From the NCBI GenBank assembly GCA_030280995.1, contig JASXTE010000001.1, positions 33,413,700 through 33,477,699 of the forward strand: a DNA stretch of 64,000 nt, read 5' to 3'. Source of the stretch: Hemileia vastatrix (taxonomy: Eukaryota > Basidiomycota > Pucciniomycetes > Pucciniales > Zaghouaniaceae). Shown one piece after another: positions 22,780-34,035 of the stretch. The notes under the pieces were generated by a model. It did no database searches. It saw only the letters and a program-made list of their open reading frames with translations, and was not told where the DNA came from. How positions within the stretch are numbered: the first letter of the stretch is position 1; the number at the start of each line of letters is the position of its first letter. A program made the position numbers and the translations under genes.

Positions 22780-23230
22780 TGTGTTTGGGGAAGATAATGT
22801 TTTTCATAAATTGGATTATGGTGTTGGTGCTGGAAAAATTTATCTGGAACTGGACTCAAGTTATATTGCTGCTGGTGCTGTCTTTTCTCAAGAGGATTAA
22901 AATGCGAGGGTCAGGCCAGGAAGGTATGAGTCAGTGGTGTTTAATGAGGTGGAATCTAGGTATTCTCAAGCTAATTTGAAGTTGTGTGGTTTAGCAAAAA
23001 TTTTAGAGAATCTACAGACTGTTTTGTGGGAGCAGCATTTTGAGCTGCAGGTGGATGAAAAATCTTTGGTTCAGATGATTAACACACCTAGTATTCCTAA
23101 TGCTCCAATGACTAGGTAGGTGGCATTTATTCAGCATTTTTATTTGACCTGGTAAACAAGCCAGGTAAAACTTTTACTATTCCTGATAAATTATCAAGGA
23201 GGCCACCAAAAGATAAATATTCTGATTCTG
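22780..23230 (+). pseudogene. B element RNase H
   Basis: LELDSSYIAAGAVFSQ (first Asp), ESRYSQANLKLCGLAKILEN (Glu-containing helix) and LQVDEKSLVQMINTPSIPN (Asp) in order, then the KPGKTFTIPDKLSRRP end of domain. Frameshift near 22900. Same architecture as D, whose copy at this point was split by B itself. Confidence 0.8.
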
Positions 23231-24830
23231 AAGAGCTTGATGAAGATTTTCCAGTGGTTAGGGCCAGCACAAAAGGTGCTTAACTTTTTTTCTATCCTCC
23301 CCCAAGAGGTTAAACTGGCTGTATCTGATCTTTATTCTGTTTATCAAGATTTTTTTGTTGATGAAGATGGGACTGTTGTTTGAGATGGCTCAAACTTAGA
23401 AAATGGTGTTTTTTTGGTGAACTGGATTCTCTGAATATTCAGTGGAAAGAGACGGATGTTTGAAAATTTAAAGATTGGTGTTCTTTGTGGGCTGGTCAAT
23501 TGGCTCATGTGCAAGCTGGTAATTAAGATGACAGGGATTTACCCTTAGATGTTGTTCTTTTTGGATTTGAATATGAGAACTGGGGTCAGTCTGGGTTTTA
23601 TTTTATTTTGGTGGAATATCTGTTGACCTTGGAAAGGCCAGATAATTTTTATGATGAAACTTGGTTGGCAATCAAAAGGAAAAATTCTGGGTTCTGCATT
23701 TCAGGAAGGAGGTTGATCAGGAGGAGACATCAAAATCCTCAATTTTTAGTGACTCAGAAGAAGGTTCAAGAAGTTGTTTTGAAGACTTTGCATGAAGGTC
23801 TTGGTCATAGGGGCTTTGGGGAGACTTAGAAAAGAGTAGCAGACAGATTTTGTTAGCCTGGTATGAAGTTGTCTGTGCATGGTTGGGTTCAGTCTTGTGA
23901 AGAATGTCAAAGAATAAGTCACTTGAAACTAAAATAGGTTGGCCATGCTACTGGAGAATAAACTGTGTTTGGAAGAGTCAGTCTGTATGCTGTTCATATT
24001 AAAGAGGGCAGGTATAAATATTTGATTGTTTCTAGGGAAGATTTGTCTGGTTGGGTTGAGGCTGTGCCTCTGGTTAATTTGACTGCTGAAAATGTAGGAG
24101 AATGTTTGAAGAAAGATTGATTTTATAGATATGGATTGACAAAATAGGTTACTTTTAATTGTGGGCCAGAGTTTGGTGCTGAATTTAATGAAGCTTTTTC
24201 TAGAATTTGTTCAAAGGTTAGAGTGGCTACAACTTATTATCCTGAACCTGAAGGCATGATTGAAAGAGATCATCAAGTTATCAAGAATGCTTTGGTGAAG
24301 ATGTGTGGAGGCATTATTTAACCTTGGTTTTGTTTTCTAACAGGTCCACTGTGAAGAGGAAAACTGTATTTTCTCCATATGAGCTAATATTTGGACAGAA
24401 AGTAGTTTTACCAGTAGACTTGGAGCAATTTTGTATCTTGGAATTTATTGGGATGATGTGCACTCAACTAAAGATTTAATTTCTCCAGAATGCAGCATTT
24501 GGAATATAAAAAGAATGTCAGGAGAAGGAATACTCTAGAATGATGAAAATTTGTAAGCAATCAGTCAGATACTGGGACAAGAAGTTGGAATATAGACTCA
24601 CAAATCCCTTAAAGCCTGGTTTGTTGGTATTGGTATATAATAGAAATTTGAAGAGTCAGTGGGAAAAAAAAATTTCTGACAGGTGGAATGGACCTTAAAG
24701 AGTCATATCTCAGGTTTACAGAGGTTCTTATGTTTTGGAAGAGTTGGATGGTGCATTCTTAAAGAAAAGAGTGGCTGCTGATCAAGAAAATAGTTTTTAT
24801 CTAAGGGGCACTAGAATTGCTGAAGACTAA
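23231..24830 (+). pseudogene. B element integrase (catalytic residues lost)
   Basis: The HHCC region is at 23770-23930 (LHEGLGHRGFGET ... WVQSCEECQR). In the core the first Asp is changed (VSLYAVHIKEG against VSLDAVHLQEG in D), the second lies in FNCGPEF, where Asp is expected, and the Glu is kept (EGMIERDHQVIKNALVK). The C-terminal end matches D and E (GSYVLEELDG, then FYLRGTR) and closes at 24828. About ten in-frame stops. Not functional. Confidence 0.82.
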
Positions 24831-25344
24831 CTCTGCAATGAGGATAAAATATGGTCTTTCTTTTAATTATTTTTGTGGTTTTGTTTAGTCCACTATGACT
24901 CTAAACTGGAATTTATTTCAGTCTTTAAGTTCTGAGCTCTTTTCTTTTTTGGATGTTGTGTTTTTTGTTAGATGGTACCCAGGGGGGGCTTCTAGATTTT
25001 ATATTTGCAAGTGTGGGGGTAACTGATGAGCTGGCTTCTCTGTAGAACAGTTAGCCCAAAATGTCTGTTTCAAGCCTTTGGTTTTGTCCTAGTTGAGCTC
25101 TGGTGTTGTTTTTGTTGTTTTTCAGATTTACAGTCCTCTATGACTTCAAACTGGCTTGGACTGGCTCTTCAATCTTTGGTTTCTTTGGAATGGTGGTGGA
25201 TCACTGGTGGTCTCCCATCATTTTTTACTCATTGAAGGGAGCCCACCCAGTGATCTTTTATTTGGACTAGACTAGGATTTTCTTATTATTGTTTTCTTTT
25301 TTATTTTTATTTTGTTAATTGGTTTCATGAGTGTGGTTTAAATT

Positions 25345-25617
25345 ATTTTATTTTATTTTATTTTATTTTATTTTATTTTATTTTATTTTATTTTATTTTA
25401 TTTTATTTTATTTTATTTTATTTTATTTTATTTTATTTTATTTTATTTTATTTTATTTTATTTTATTTTATTTTATTTTATTTTATTTTATTTTATTTTA
25501 TTTTATTTTATTTTATTTTATTTTATTTTATTTTATTTTATTTTATTTTATTTTATTTTATTTTATTTTATTTTATTTTATTTTATTTTATTTTATTTTA
25601 TTTTATTTTATTTTATT
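25345..25617 (+). repeat. Microsatellite (ATTTT)n, about 54 units
   Basis: Uninterrupted pentanucleotide array of about 270 bp without a visible interruption. The open frame through it is only a translation of the repeat. Confidence 0.97.
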
Positions 25618-25686
25618 CTCTTTTTATATGGTGTTTATTAGGATAAAAGATGTGGAAGATTTTTAAAAAATATATATTTGGTCTTT

Positions 25687-25933
25687 CCACATCAGGGTCA
25701 ACTGGATGTGGGCAAGCATTGGTGGGAAAAAGGCTCATCAATTTTCCAGGAAATTCTTTTATCTTTAATCTTATAATTTATTATTAGTCAATTTTTTTTA
25801 TTAATTATAATAAATTTTATATTATATTTTACTTTATCTCAAATTATTTAAAAATTATATAAAGGTGTATCCACATCAAGGTGCACTTGGATGTGGGTAA
25901 GGTATCATGGGATTAGCTCATCAACTGGCTGGG
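25687..25933 (+). other. Two copies of a CCACATC-GATGTGG hairpin module
   Basis: 25687-25711 and 25871-25896 each begin CCACATC and end GATGTGG. The second has a 10-bp stem CCACATCAAG/CTTGGATGTGG with one bulged base and a GTGCA loop. Each is followed by GGCTCATCAA or AGCTCATCAACTGGCTGGGGG. One further copy is present in D (33054-33110) and one in E (57655-57718, minus). Confidence 0.6.
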
Positions 25934-27239
25934 GGATACCATTTTTTTAATGTTATTTTCATTTTTAATTTTCTCAATCTCTCCGAAAATTGGTCATTAT
26001 AAATTTAATTTATTTCAATTTTTTATATATACTTAATTTTAGTAGTATGTGGGGTAGCAATATTAAAAAAAGATAAAAAAATATAAATTATGATTGTATT
26101 TCAGTTAATTGTTATTTTAATTTTAATTTTATTTATTTATTTTATTCTGTTTTATATTTTGTTTATTTAATTTTTATTTATTTTATTTTAATTTTATATT
26201 ATTATTACAGACAAAGAAGAATAGAAGACAGAAGAAGAATTTCAAGAAACTAATTTTTGGAAGAAGAAGCTTCTGGCTGGTGGTTGTAAATGTGTTGTCT
26301 TTTTTGTTTTTTGTTTTGATTCACAGAAGAACTATATTCCTTGAAGTGAATTCTGTTGGTCATGCTTTATGGGTTGAAATGATCAGGAACTGGATGGACT
26401 GGGAAAAAATGGATGAAGAGTAGTAAATGGGGATGGAGTGTTGGAATGTGTGTTTGGTTATTCTTGAAATTTTCCAGTGGTTATCAAGAAGCTTTTTCCT
26501 CAAAGTTGTTTCAAAAAAATTCAAGGGTCCATGGAGGGCAAATAATTTTATTTTATTTGAACACATCATACTGAGATGTTGTTTCATGTCACCATAGTCT
26601 ATCGTCAATGTGGTTTAAAAATTTTCAGCAACTCCAATAGAAAACTCAGGAGGAGGTGTTCCATCTAAAACAAAAAGAGATATGGTCAGATATTTTTTAG
26701 GAAAGAACTATGGAGAATTTTATTGGTACTTACAGACTGGAAGATCAATAAATTTAAGAAATTTGGGAAAAAGTAATTCTGAAGGAGCATAAAGTCTGGT
26801 TGGAGAAGGATCAGCCAAAAAAAGATATGGATTCTCTGATCCTTCTTTCACTAGAATGGATGAAGATGGATTGTTTGCTTTCTGGGTTTTAAGATCAGCA
26901 AAAAAGGTCTAGTTATTTTTATTGATTAACTGGAAATTCGATGTGTAGCTGTTGTTAGGTGAAAGTTCTGGGTTATTGGGATTGACTGAAGAAGAAATGG
27001 TGGTCACAATAGGTGGGCTACTAGAACTATGATAGGAAGGAAAAGATGATTTGGATTTGCAGTTATATTTTTATCCTCTGGAAGAAGGGTTGGAGGTTTT
27101 GGAGCTGTCAGAAGAGTAGTTTTCTGGCATAAGAGAGGTGTAGGTTCCTTTTGGGAAAGTGTCAAGAGAATTTAATTTTGGAGCTGTTCTGGAAGTGCTG
27201 TTATTTTGTTGATGGGAGGCCCTAGAAGGTCTTTTATTT

Positions 27240-27786
27240 TGTTGTTGTTGTTGTTGTTGTTGTTGTCAATTTTGACTTCTGGGAAGTGATGGATTGAAAG
27301 AGTCCAGTGGTTCATTTTTTTTCTAGTCAATGTTGTTTTAGGCCCTCCTTCTTTGGGAGTTGAAGGAGGATTTTATGACGCAGAAGCAGAAATCCATGTT
27401 GTTACGGAAACCCATGTGGGTGCAGAAATTTTTGGTGCGGAAATACATGTGGAAGTGGAAACATGTATAGGAGAGGTGCCACACCCAAGCCTAGAAAGGA
27501 GACTTGGAGCAGTAGAAGGAGTAGAAGTAGGAATTGTTTGAGAGTTGGTAGTTGGGTTATTAGAAGCAGAATTTTAGATTTGAGGAAGAGATCTTCTGGA
27601 TCTTCTGGAAGGTACTGAAGGGAGAGAAGAATATCCAGGTCCATATTCTGCAGATCTAGTTGGCAATCTGAATATGTATTTGTGGGATGATGAAAGAGGA
27701 GGAATAAGAAGTTGTGAATCCCTTTCAAATTTTCTTTTTCTGGAATTTTAAGGATCACAGGCTTTGTAATAGCAGTTGGAGTCCAT
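27240..27786 (-). pseudogene. B element second antisense reading frame (basic, Ser/Pro/Thr-rich)
   Basis: On the minus strand an ATG at 27786 opens MDSNCYYKACDP, then a stop, then NSRKRKFERDSQLLIPPL. RSAEYGPGYSSLPSVPSRRS, a second stop and a Ser/Thr/Pro-rich stretch (NSASNNPTTNSQTIPTSTPS) follow, ending in poly-Asn encoded by a GTT microsatellite (about 27236-27266). One frame stays open for about 180 codons with three stops, two of them TAA positions where Gln would fit. RKRKFER resembles a nuclear localisation signal. Function unknown; it may be a downstream exon of the antisense gene at 28536-29185. Confidence 0.4.
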
Positions 27787-28058
27787 GGATTAGGAAATAA
27801 AGGTGAAAGATCTTCTTTTCTGGATGAAAAGTTTTCAATAATAGTCTCTTGAAGCAATAAAGAATGGGAGTTTTGTGGAAGACATTGTGAGATGGAAAAC
27901 TGGGATAAACAAAACAGAAAAGAGGTTAAAAAAAGGTGGATGTTGGAGTGGAATTTCGAATATCAAGATAATAATGAAATTTTTGTATGATGCATTCAAC
28001 AAGGAGACTTTAAACTGTTGGGAAGTTCATCAAGACCTTAAGCTGAAAATTGTTGGAC

Positions 28059-28446
28059 AGTCCATCAAGACTTTAAACTAAAAAATGGTCTTAGTCCCCC
28101 AAGAATATAAACTGAGCAATTTTTGATGGGTGAGTCCTTCAGGACTATAAACTGATAATGATTTGGTGTTAATTTGGTAGAGGGCATCTAATGGGGTGAG
28201 TCTCTAAATTTAATTAAGGCAGGTGTGAGGGTAACTGATGAGCTGGCTGATCTTTAGAAAATTTACCCCAGAACGTTAGTTTATTTCTCTGAGTCTTTAG
28301 TGGTTTGATCTCTGGTTCTGTCTTTTAATTTAGGTTTTGGGTCCCCCAAGATTATAAACTGAGAGTTTTGAGTCCCACAAGACTATAAAATGAGGGATGT
28401 TAGTCCTTCAAGACTTTAAACTGAGGTTTTTGAGTCCCCCAAGACT
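28059..28446 (+). repeat. Mini-dyad array in B (RGTC-N6-GACY-AAACTGG type)
   Basis: Copies at 28059, 28093, 28133, 28340, 28371, 28402 and 28433; outliers at 24887 and 25132. Each is AGTC or GGTC, six bases rich in C/A, then GACT, GATT or similar, followed by a TATAAACTGA-like tail. The same unit recurs in D and E. Confidence 0.65.
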
Positions 28447-28535
28447 GTAACCTGAGGAAGTTTTTTGTTTACCTACATTCAGGAACTCTGGAAAAGTGTC
28501 AAATTTTTATTTTTAAATTAAAATTCAGGAAAGGA

Positions 28536-29185
28536 TTAAATTACAGAAGAGAATGAAGAGGTGAAACCAAAATTTTCAGCATTGGCTTTGAATTGTTTGA
28601 TGAGGTTTTTCTTTTTCTCAATGTCATGTGGATCTTTAGCAGGAGTGGATTGAAAATAGTTAAGTAAAAAGTGTTTTTTTTGAAAAGAGTTTTGTTAGAA
28701 TCTTGTTTTGATGTTTAGTATAGGATTAAGGGTTGGTGGTTCAATGGTTCCCATATTATCATCATCACTGTCAGAGGCAGGATTAACTGTAGGGTCATCA
28801 GTAATACAGTCATTATGAAGAAAATTCAATTCATGATCTTAAAATTGTTTATCTACCATCAGATGGACAAGGGATGGTGGAACTAGAAGTTCTAATAGTG
28901 GTGGCACTTCTTTTGGGGGGTTTATTTTTTTAATTAATCTGGGTATCAGAATTGAAGGCCTTGATCTTTTGGTTTTAGTAGAAGATAGACCAGGTTGTGG
29001 TGGGAAGAGACTTTTGAAGAAGATAATGGACCAGGTCTAAAGCAAGTCTTCTTTCTGGATTGGCACACATTACCGGAGGTTTTTTATGGATGAGCTGGTG
29101 GTTTTATGGTGCAGATAAGATTATTATCAATACAGTATTGGAAAGGACTCATTTCTGAGACAGATTTTGGAATAAAGTAGCACAT
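28536..29185 (-). pseudogene. Antisense Zn2Cys6-like gene, B copy
   Basis: Minus-strand frame from ATG 29185. A cysteine cluster keeps the spacing of the E and D copies: (C to F)-X2-C-X6-C-X12-(C to G)-X2-C-X6-C, with YCIDNNLICTIK and NVCQSRKKTC visible. After a frame change near 29000 it continues with KTKRSRPSILIPRLIKK and an acidic part (DPTVNPASDSDDDNMG). The C-terminal block TPAKDPHDIEKKKNLIKQF aligns with the tail of the E copy, and the frame stops at 28536. Total size (about 216 codons) is close to E's 222. Two TAA stops. Probably a DNA-binding accessory protein, by motif only. Confidence 0.55.
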
Positions 29186-29225
29186 GGTAGATGTGCTGAA
29201 GAAAAGAATTTGGAGATTCTTGATT

Positions 29226-29235
29226 GGAGGGAGGA
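29226..29235 (+). promoter_or_regulatory. Polypurine tract of B
   Basis: GGAGGGAGGA immediately before the 3' LTR. The identical tract precedes D's LTR (35577-35586), and GAAGGGAGGA precedes E's. It would prime plus-strand DNA synthesis. Confidence 0.8.
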
Positions 29236-30456
29236 TGTGGTCTTCCAACATTGGCAGTGGTTTTTGTTTTGTTATTTGATACTGTTTGTGGATTTCTTAA
29301 ATGATATTATTTTATAAAATATGGGTCTATCTGGGTTTAGGGGTGAATAGTTGGACTATTGGTATGTGGTTGTTAACATTGAATAGCCCTGGCTTTTCTC
29401 TATATCTCATTTATCAATGAAATTTCTCATATTCTAAGTTTAAAGGGGTCTATTTCTCATTCTTCATTTCTAAAAGATAGCTTTTTAATTTAGTTTTTTG
29501 TGTTTTTTGGGCTAAATTAAGTCTTAGAGATAAGTGCTTAGTACCATTAGATAGACCTAATTTGGCTCTATATTTCATTCAAAATGTTGTTATTGCTTAA
29601 TTTTTTGGTCTAAAGGTTTTAGTAGTTGTAGTGAATTTTTCTAAGGTAAATGAGGTATTTTGGCTCAGATGTGGGTGCCTGCATATACAATTGGAATATT
29701 GGGGAGGTGCTTGGGCATGGTTTTTATGCATTTTAGAGGTGGAATTGAGAAATTTTGGCTGGGAGCTGGCATCTACATATTGGAGAAGAATGTTTTGGGG
29801 CATCTCTAACCTAGATACAGCCATCTGGTAATTAGATCACTGTTTCTCACTCAGTTTTCACTGTTTTTTTCCACAATTGGCTGTGTTTGTTGCAAGGTTA
29901 ATTCTTCATTTAACTTAACTTTGGAAACTGTTTTTTCTGGTGTAGCTTTTCAACCTGCATCAGGTATTATTACTGTTTTCTGTGCAACAAGTGCATTAGG
30001 GGGTATCAAAGTTAGAAATTTTTAATTATTTAAAAGGTATTTCACAGCACAAAAAGAAAGCCACAAGCATGACATTAATTCTCAGTAAAAAGATGTTTTG
30101 GGGCACAAGATGGCATACCTTAAAAAATAATCATAATTGATTTGGCAGAAAAAAGAGGTATTTTGAAATGGAAGATTTCTAACTTTTTTACCCCCTATTG
30201 TGTCTCTGGTTTCTGGTGTGGATTTTATCTACCTTTCAGGTTTTGGTTCTTTGGTTCTCAGTGGTCTTCTATTGGCTACTGTTTTGGATTTTCAAGAAGT
30301 TAAGAAGTTTTTCGAAGGGGTATGGTAACAGTCTTCAATTTTCTGTGGAAAATAAATCACACCTGGTATTTATCAAAGGGAAAGGGGATTTTCTCTCTGG
30401 GATTTCCCAAAATCCCTTGGTCAAGGCCTATAACTAGTACAATAGGATTTCCTACA
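29236..30456 (+). repeat. B element 3' LTR
   Basis: TGTGGTCTTCC... to ...GGATTTCCTACA, matching 17168-18208 over its length apart from a 197-bp MITE inserted at 29999. Without the MITE it is about 1.02 kb, close to the 5' LTR. Confidence 0.85.
29999..30195. mobile_element. 197-bp MITE with TA target duplication
   Basis: Left end GGGGGTATCAAAGTTAGAAA; the reverse complement of the right end is GGGGGTAAAAAAGTTAGAAA. The MITE is flanked by TA on both sides (29997-29998, 30196-30197). The 5' LTR lacks it: AACAAGTGCA runs straight into CTGTGTCTC at 17940. No coding capacity. Confidence 0.85.
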
Positions 30457-30460
30457 ATGT

Positions 30461-32429
30461 TCACTATTCCAGATTGATTGTCAAGAAGACCACTAACTGA
30501 TGAGAGTTCTCACTCAGACAAATTCAATGAAGATATAATTTTTATCAAGGCCAGCACAAAAGGCTCTGAAGATTTCCCTTAACTCCCCCATGAGGTTAGA
30601 CTGGCAGGTGCTATATGTATAAATAACAACAATAAATTCCCCCTTGAGGCTAAACTGGAAGGCTGGATATGTATGAATCATGAAAATGAAAACCTCCACC
30701 ATGAGAATAACCTGGCTAATTGTATAAATCTGGAAAATGATGTGCTTTGTGATTTTGACATTGGTGTAGATAAATTTGGTAGAATAGAGGTTTTAGAAGA
30801 AGTGATTTATTATGATGAGGATTTTGAAATTTTGTGAGATAGTATTAAATTGGTTTATGTTTTATGTGTTGGATTATTAGATAATTTGGTTAAATAGAGG
30901 TTGGGAGAATAGGGAAATTCAGTTAAAAGTAGGTTGGATGAAGAAAAGTTGGTTGATGCTGAAAGAGGTGTTCAAAGGGTAGAAGAAAATTTAAGTAAAA
31001 TAAGGTTCAAAAGTTCAGAGGTGGAAAAAAAGAAATTCTATTATGATAAGTAGGCAAAGTTAAGTTTTAAAAATATTGGCTCATTCATGTGCACGTTATT
31101 TTGGTAATAGGTAAGTGCCCATATATGTGGTGTTGATAAAATTTCAAGATGAAGTCTAGGGTCAGACTGGATTTTATTGAAGTATTTTTATATATTTATT
31201 AGCCTTGAAAAATCCAGAGAATTTTGATAATAATTAATGGGTGACTATCAAAAGGAATTCACTGGCCTTTTAACAATTTGGTAGAAGACTAATGAAAAGG
31301 AGGTATCCAAATACTCAAGTTGTAATTACTCAAAATAAAAAACAAGAGTTCATTATGAGGTCACTTCATGAAGAACTTGGACATAGAGTTGTTTGTGAAA
31401 CTTTTAGACAAATTTCTGATAGATTTTGGTGGCCTGGTATGAAAATTTCTGTTAAGCAGTGGGTTCAGTCATGTGAACAATGTTAGAGAAAAATTTATTA
31501 AAGGCCAAAAGAACCTGGACATGTGACTGGTGAAAACACTCTTTTTGGTAGGGTTAGTCTGGATGCTGTTCATTTACAGGAGGGAAGGTATAAAGACTCT
31601 ACTGTATCCAGAGATGATTTATCTGGATGGGTTGAGGTAGTGCCTCTTATTAATTTGAATGCCAAAAATGTTGCAGATTTATTTATGAAGAATGGGGTGT
31701 ATAGATATGGAGTGATGAAGTCTGTAGCTGTGCATGGAAGTCCTTAATTTGGGACAGAGTTTAGGGAAGCTATATCAAGAGTTGGATCAAAGGTTAGGGT
31801 GGCAAACATATATTATCCTGAAGCTTATGGAATGGTAGAAATAGGAAATCCAGTCATTCAGGATGCTTTGGTTAAAATGTGTGGGAGAAGTGCTAGAAAG
31901 TGGAGGCACTATTTACCATTAATTTTATTTTCTGGAAGAATAATTACCAAAAGGACAGCTGGATATTCACCATAAAAATTTTTTTTTAGACAGAACACAG
32001 TTTTACCAGTTAATTTAGAAGATGATTTGTATTTTGGAGTAGATTGGGACATGGCCAAACCTACTAAAGAATTATTATTATGGAAGAATGATGCAGCTAA
32101 AGAAGAAAGAAATATACTTAGAGAAGGCATATTCCAGGATGATGAAAATCCAAATAAAGTCAGGAAGATATTGGGATAAGCAGTTGGAACATAGAATTAG
32201 GAAACCTTTGAAAACTGGAGATATTTTTTTGGTGTAAAATAGGAGTTTGGAAATTCAGTGGGTGAAGATGTTTTCAGATAGGTGGAATAGATGGTATAAA
32301 GTCAGAGAACAGGTTTCTGGCAGTTCATATGTTTTGGAAGAGTTAAATGGAGTAGTTTAAAAGAAGATTGTTGCTGCTGATGAAGTGAAGTAGTTTTATC
32401 CTAGGGGCACCAGGAGTGTGAAAGCTTAA
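30461..32429 (+). pseudogene. pol: D element pol, right part (RNase H end and integrase)
   Basis: Resumes exactly where 17167 stopped (FTIPD, LSRRPLTDE). After a variable acidic linker, integrase begins: RRYPNTQVVITQNKKQEFIM, HHCC region LHEELGHRVVCET ... WVQSCEQC, then the core VSLDAVHLQEG (D kept), VHGSP (expected second Asp region altered) and EAYGMVEIGNPVIQ (E kept). The C-terminal end matches B (SSYVLEELNGV, FYPRGTRS) and stops at 32427. Numerous stops. Confidence 0.8.
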
Positions 32430-33461
32430 ATCTAAAATTAGGGCTAACTATTTATATTTATATGAAGAATAAATCTTGAGTGAGGATAAAATACTCAAAA
32501 TCATTACAAAGAAAAAAATCATTAAATTCAAATGTCAAAAATTTTATGGTGAAGAATTTATGTTGGAATGTATTTTTTTGGAAGAAGAGTTCATAGGGGA
32601 ACCTTCTAAATTAAATATTTGCAAGTTTGGGGGTAATTGATAGGCTGGCTGCTCTATACACAATTACACCACAATTTTTTTTACCAAAGTTTCCCTTTTT
32701 CTAGATAAATCTCGGATTTGCTTTTTTCATATAGGTAGTCCTCTAATACTATAAACTGGATTAATACAATTTCAAAATAAATACACTCATTCCAATGCTG
32801 GATTCAAGATTTTATTTTATACATTTTATTTTTGATTTCTGAAATTTTATGTTAGAATTTATCTCATTTTCATTTTGAATTTTATAAGAATTTATTTGTT
32901 CAAGGATAATGCTCACTGGTGGTCTCAAATAATTTTTACAAATTGGAGGGAGCTTAATTATTGATCACTTCTTTATTTAGTCATTCTTTTTTCAATTTTT
33001 AAAATTATTTATGTTTAATTTTCAATTTCTTTCCTGTTTATCTAACATCATGGTGAACTTGGATGTGGGTATGATTTCAAGGGTATGGCGCATTAAATGG
33101 CTGGGGGCATCTTTATTTATTAAATTTTAAATTTTAAAAACTTAAAACATCTTTTAAATTTTTAATTTTCATTTCAAATTTTTCATTTTAAATTTTATAT
33201 ATATCTAATATAAATATTTTTTATAAAAAAATAAAAAAATAAAAAAAATAAATATTAATAATAAAATATTAAATAAATATTTAAATATTTAAACATAAAA
33301 AAAAGTCAACCAAAATCAAATAATAATTATAAAATTTTAAATTTTAAATTTTCTTTTTAATTTTAGTTTATTTTTTTTATATTTATATTTTTATTTTTAT
33401 ATGGTGAAACGGTCTAATTGAGTTACAATATCTGTTGGATTCTATTTCAATATATGCTGTT

Positions 33462-34035
33462 AGTCCTCCAAGACTTTAAACTGGCTGGTTTTCAAGATTT
33501 TTATTTGTTGCTGTTTTGGGTCTGTTAGTTGTTCAAGAAATTAAACTGGATAATTTAAAAGATTTTTGGTTTTTGTTTATTGGATCAGCTAATCTATCAA
33601 GACTTAAAATGAATTTTAATGAATTTTTTCAAGATTTTATGAATATTTTTTGGGCAAGGATTATCTTAATGGTTATTCTGGATGGGTCCTCTAAATCCTT
33701 AAACTGGAAAATTTTGGTAATTAACAGTGTTATGGAAGATTTTGGATAAATTTTTGGAAGGGTAATTAATACCCTAGCTGGATTATTGGTCTTTTGGATG
33801 TTATGGAATTTTAAAATGTTTGGTTGAAGGATGTGTTGGGAATTCTACAATGGAAAATCTTTGGTTCACCACAACCTAAAACTGGAATGATATACAAGGC
33901 ATTGGTCCACCATGAACTTAAACTGTAAAAATTTGAGCAATCACTCTTTGGTCCATTTAGACCTTAAACTGGCTATTCATTCATTACATGGAAAATTTAG
34001 GTAGGTATTTGCAGATTGATTAATCCACCAAGACT
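33462..34035 (+). repeat. Mini-dyad array in D
   Basis: Clear units: AGTCCTCCAAGACT (33462), GGTTCACCACAACC (33863), GGTCCACCATGAAC (33904), GGTCCATTTAGACC (33950) and AATCCACCAAGACT (34022), each followed by a TTAAACTGG-like tail. Arms covary (AGTC/GACT, GGTC/GACC, GGTT/AACC). Weaker units lie between. Confidence 0.65.

Larger units (their letters stand above)
24831..29225 (+). other. B element long 3' internal region (pol to polypurine tract)
   Basis: 4.4 kb with no sense gene, between the integrase stop and the tract GGAGGGAGGA at 29226-29235. It shares with D (32430-35576) and E (58384-55569, minus) a start near GATGAGCTGGCTTC (25027), short AGTC-N6-GACT dyads, a CCACATC hairpin module, and an antisense reading frame at its far end. 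Its extra length includes a 270-bp (TTTTA)n tract and a second antisense frame. Normal Ty3/Gypsy elements have little or nothing here. Confidence 0.75.
17168..30456 (+). mobile_element. Retrotransposon B (13.3 kb) inserted in D pol
   Basis: Bounded by two B LTRs (17168-18208 and 29236-30456) in the same orientation and flanked by AAGT (17164-17167) and ATGT (30457-30460), one mismatch from a 4-bp target duplication. Joining the flanks restores D's pol frame (...KK|FTIP...). Internal order: primer site, gag, protease, RT, RNase H, integrase, then an unusually long 4.4-kb region, then polypurine tract and 3' LTR. The LTRs differ at many positions, so the insertion is old; all ORFs carry stops. 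Confidence 0.88.

Noticed and set aside
25331..25666. 111-codon open frame
   Set aside because: Only the translation of the (ATTTT)n array.
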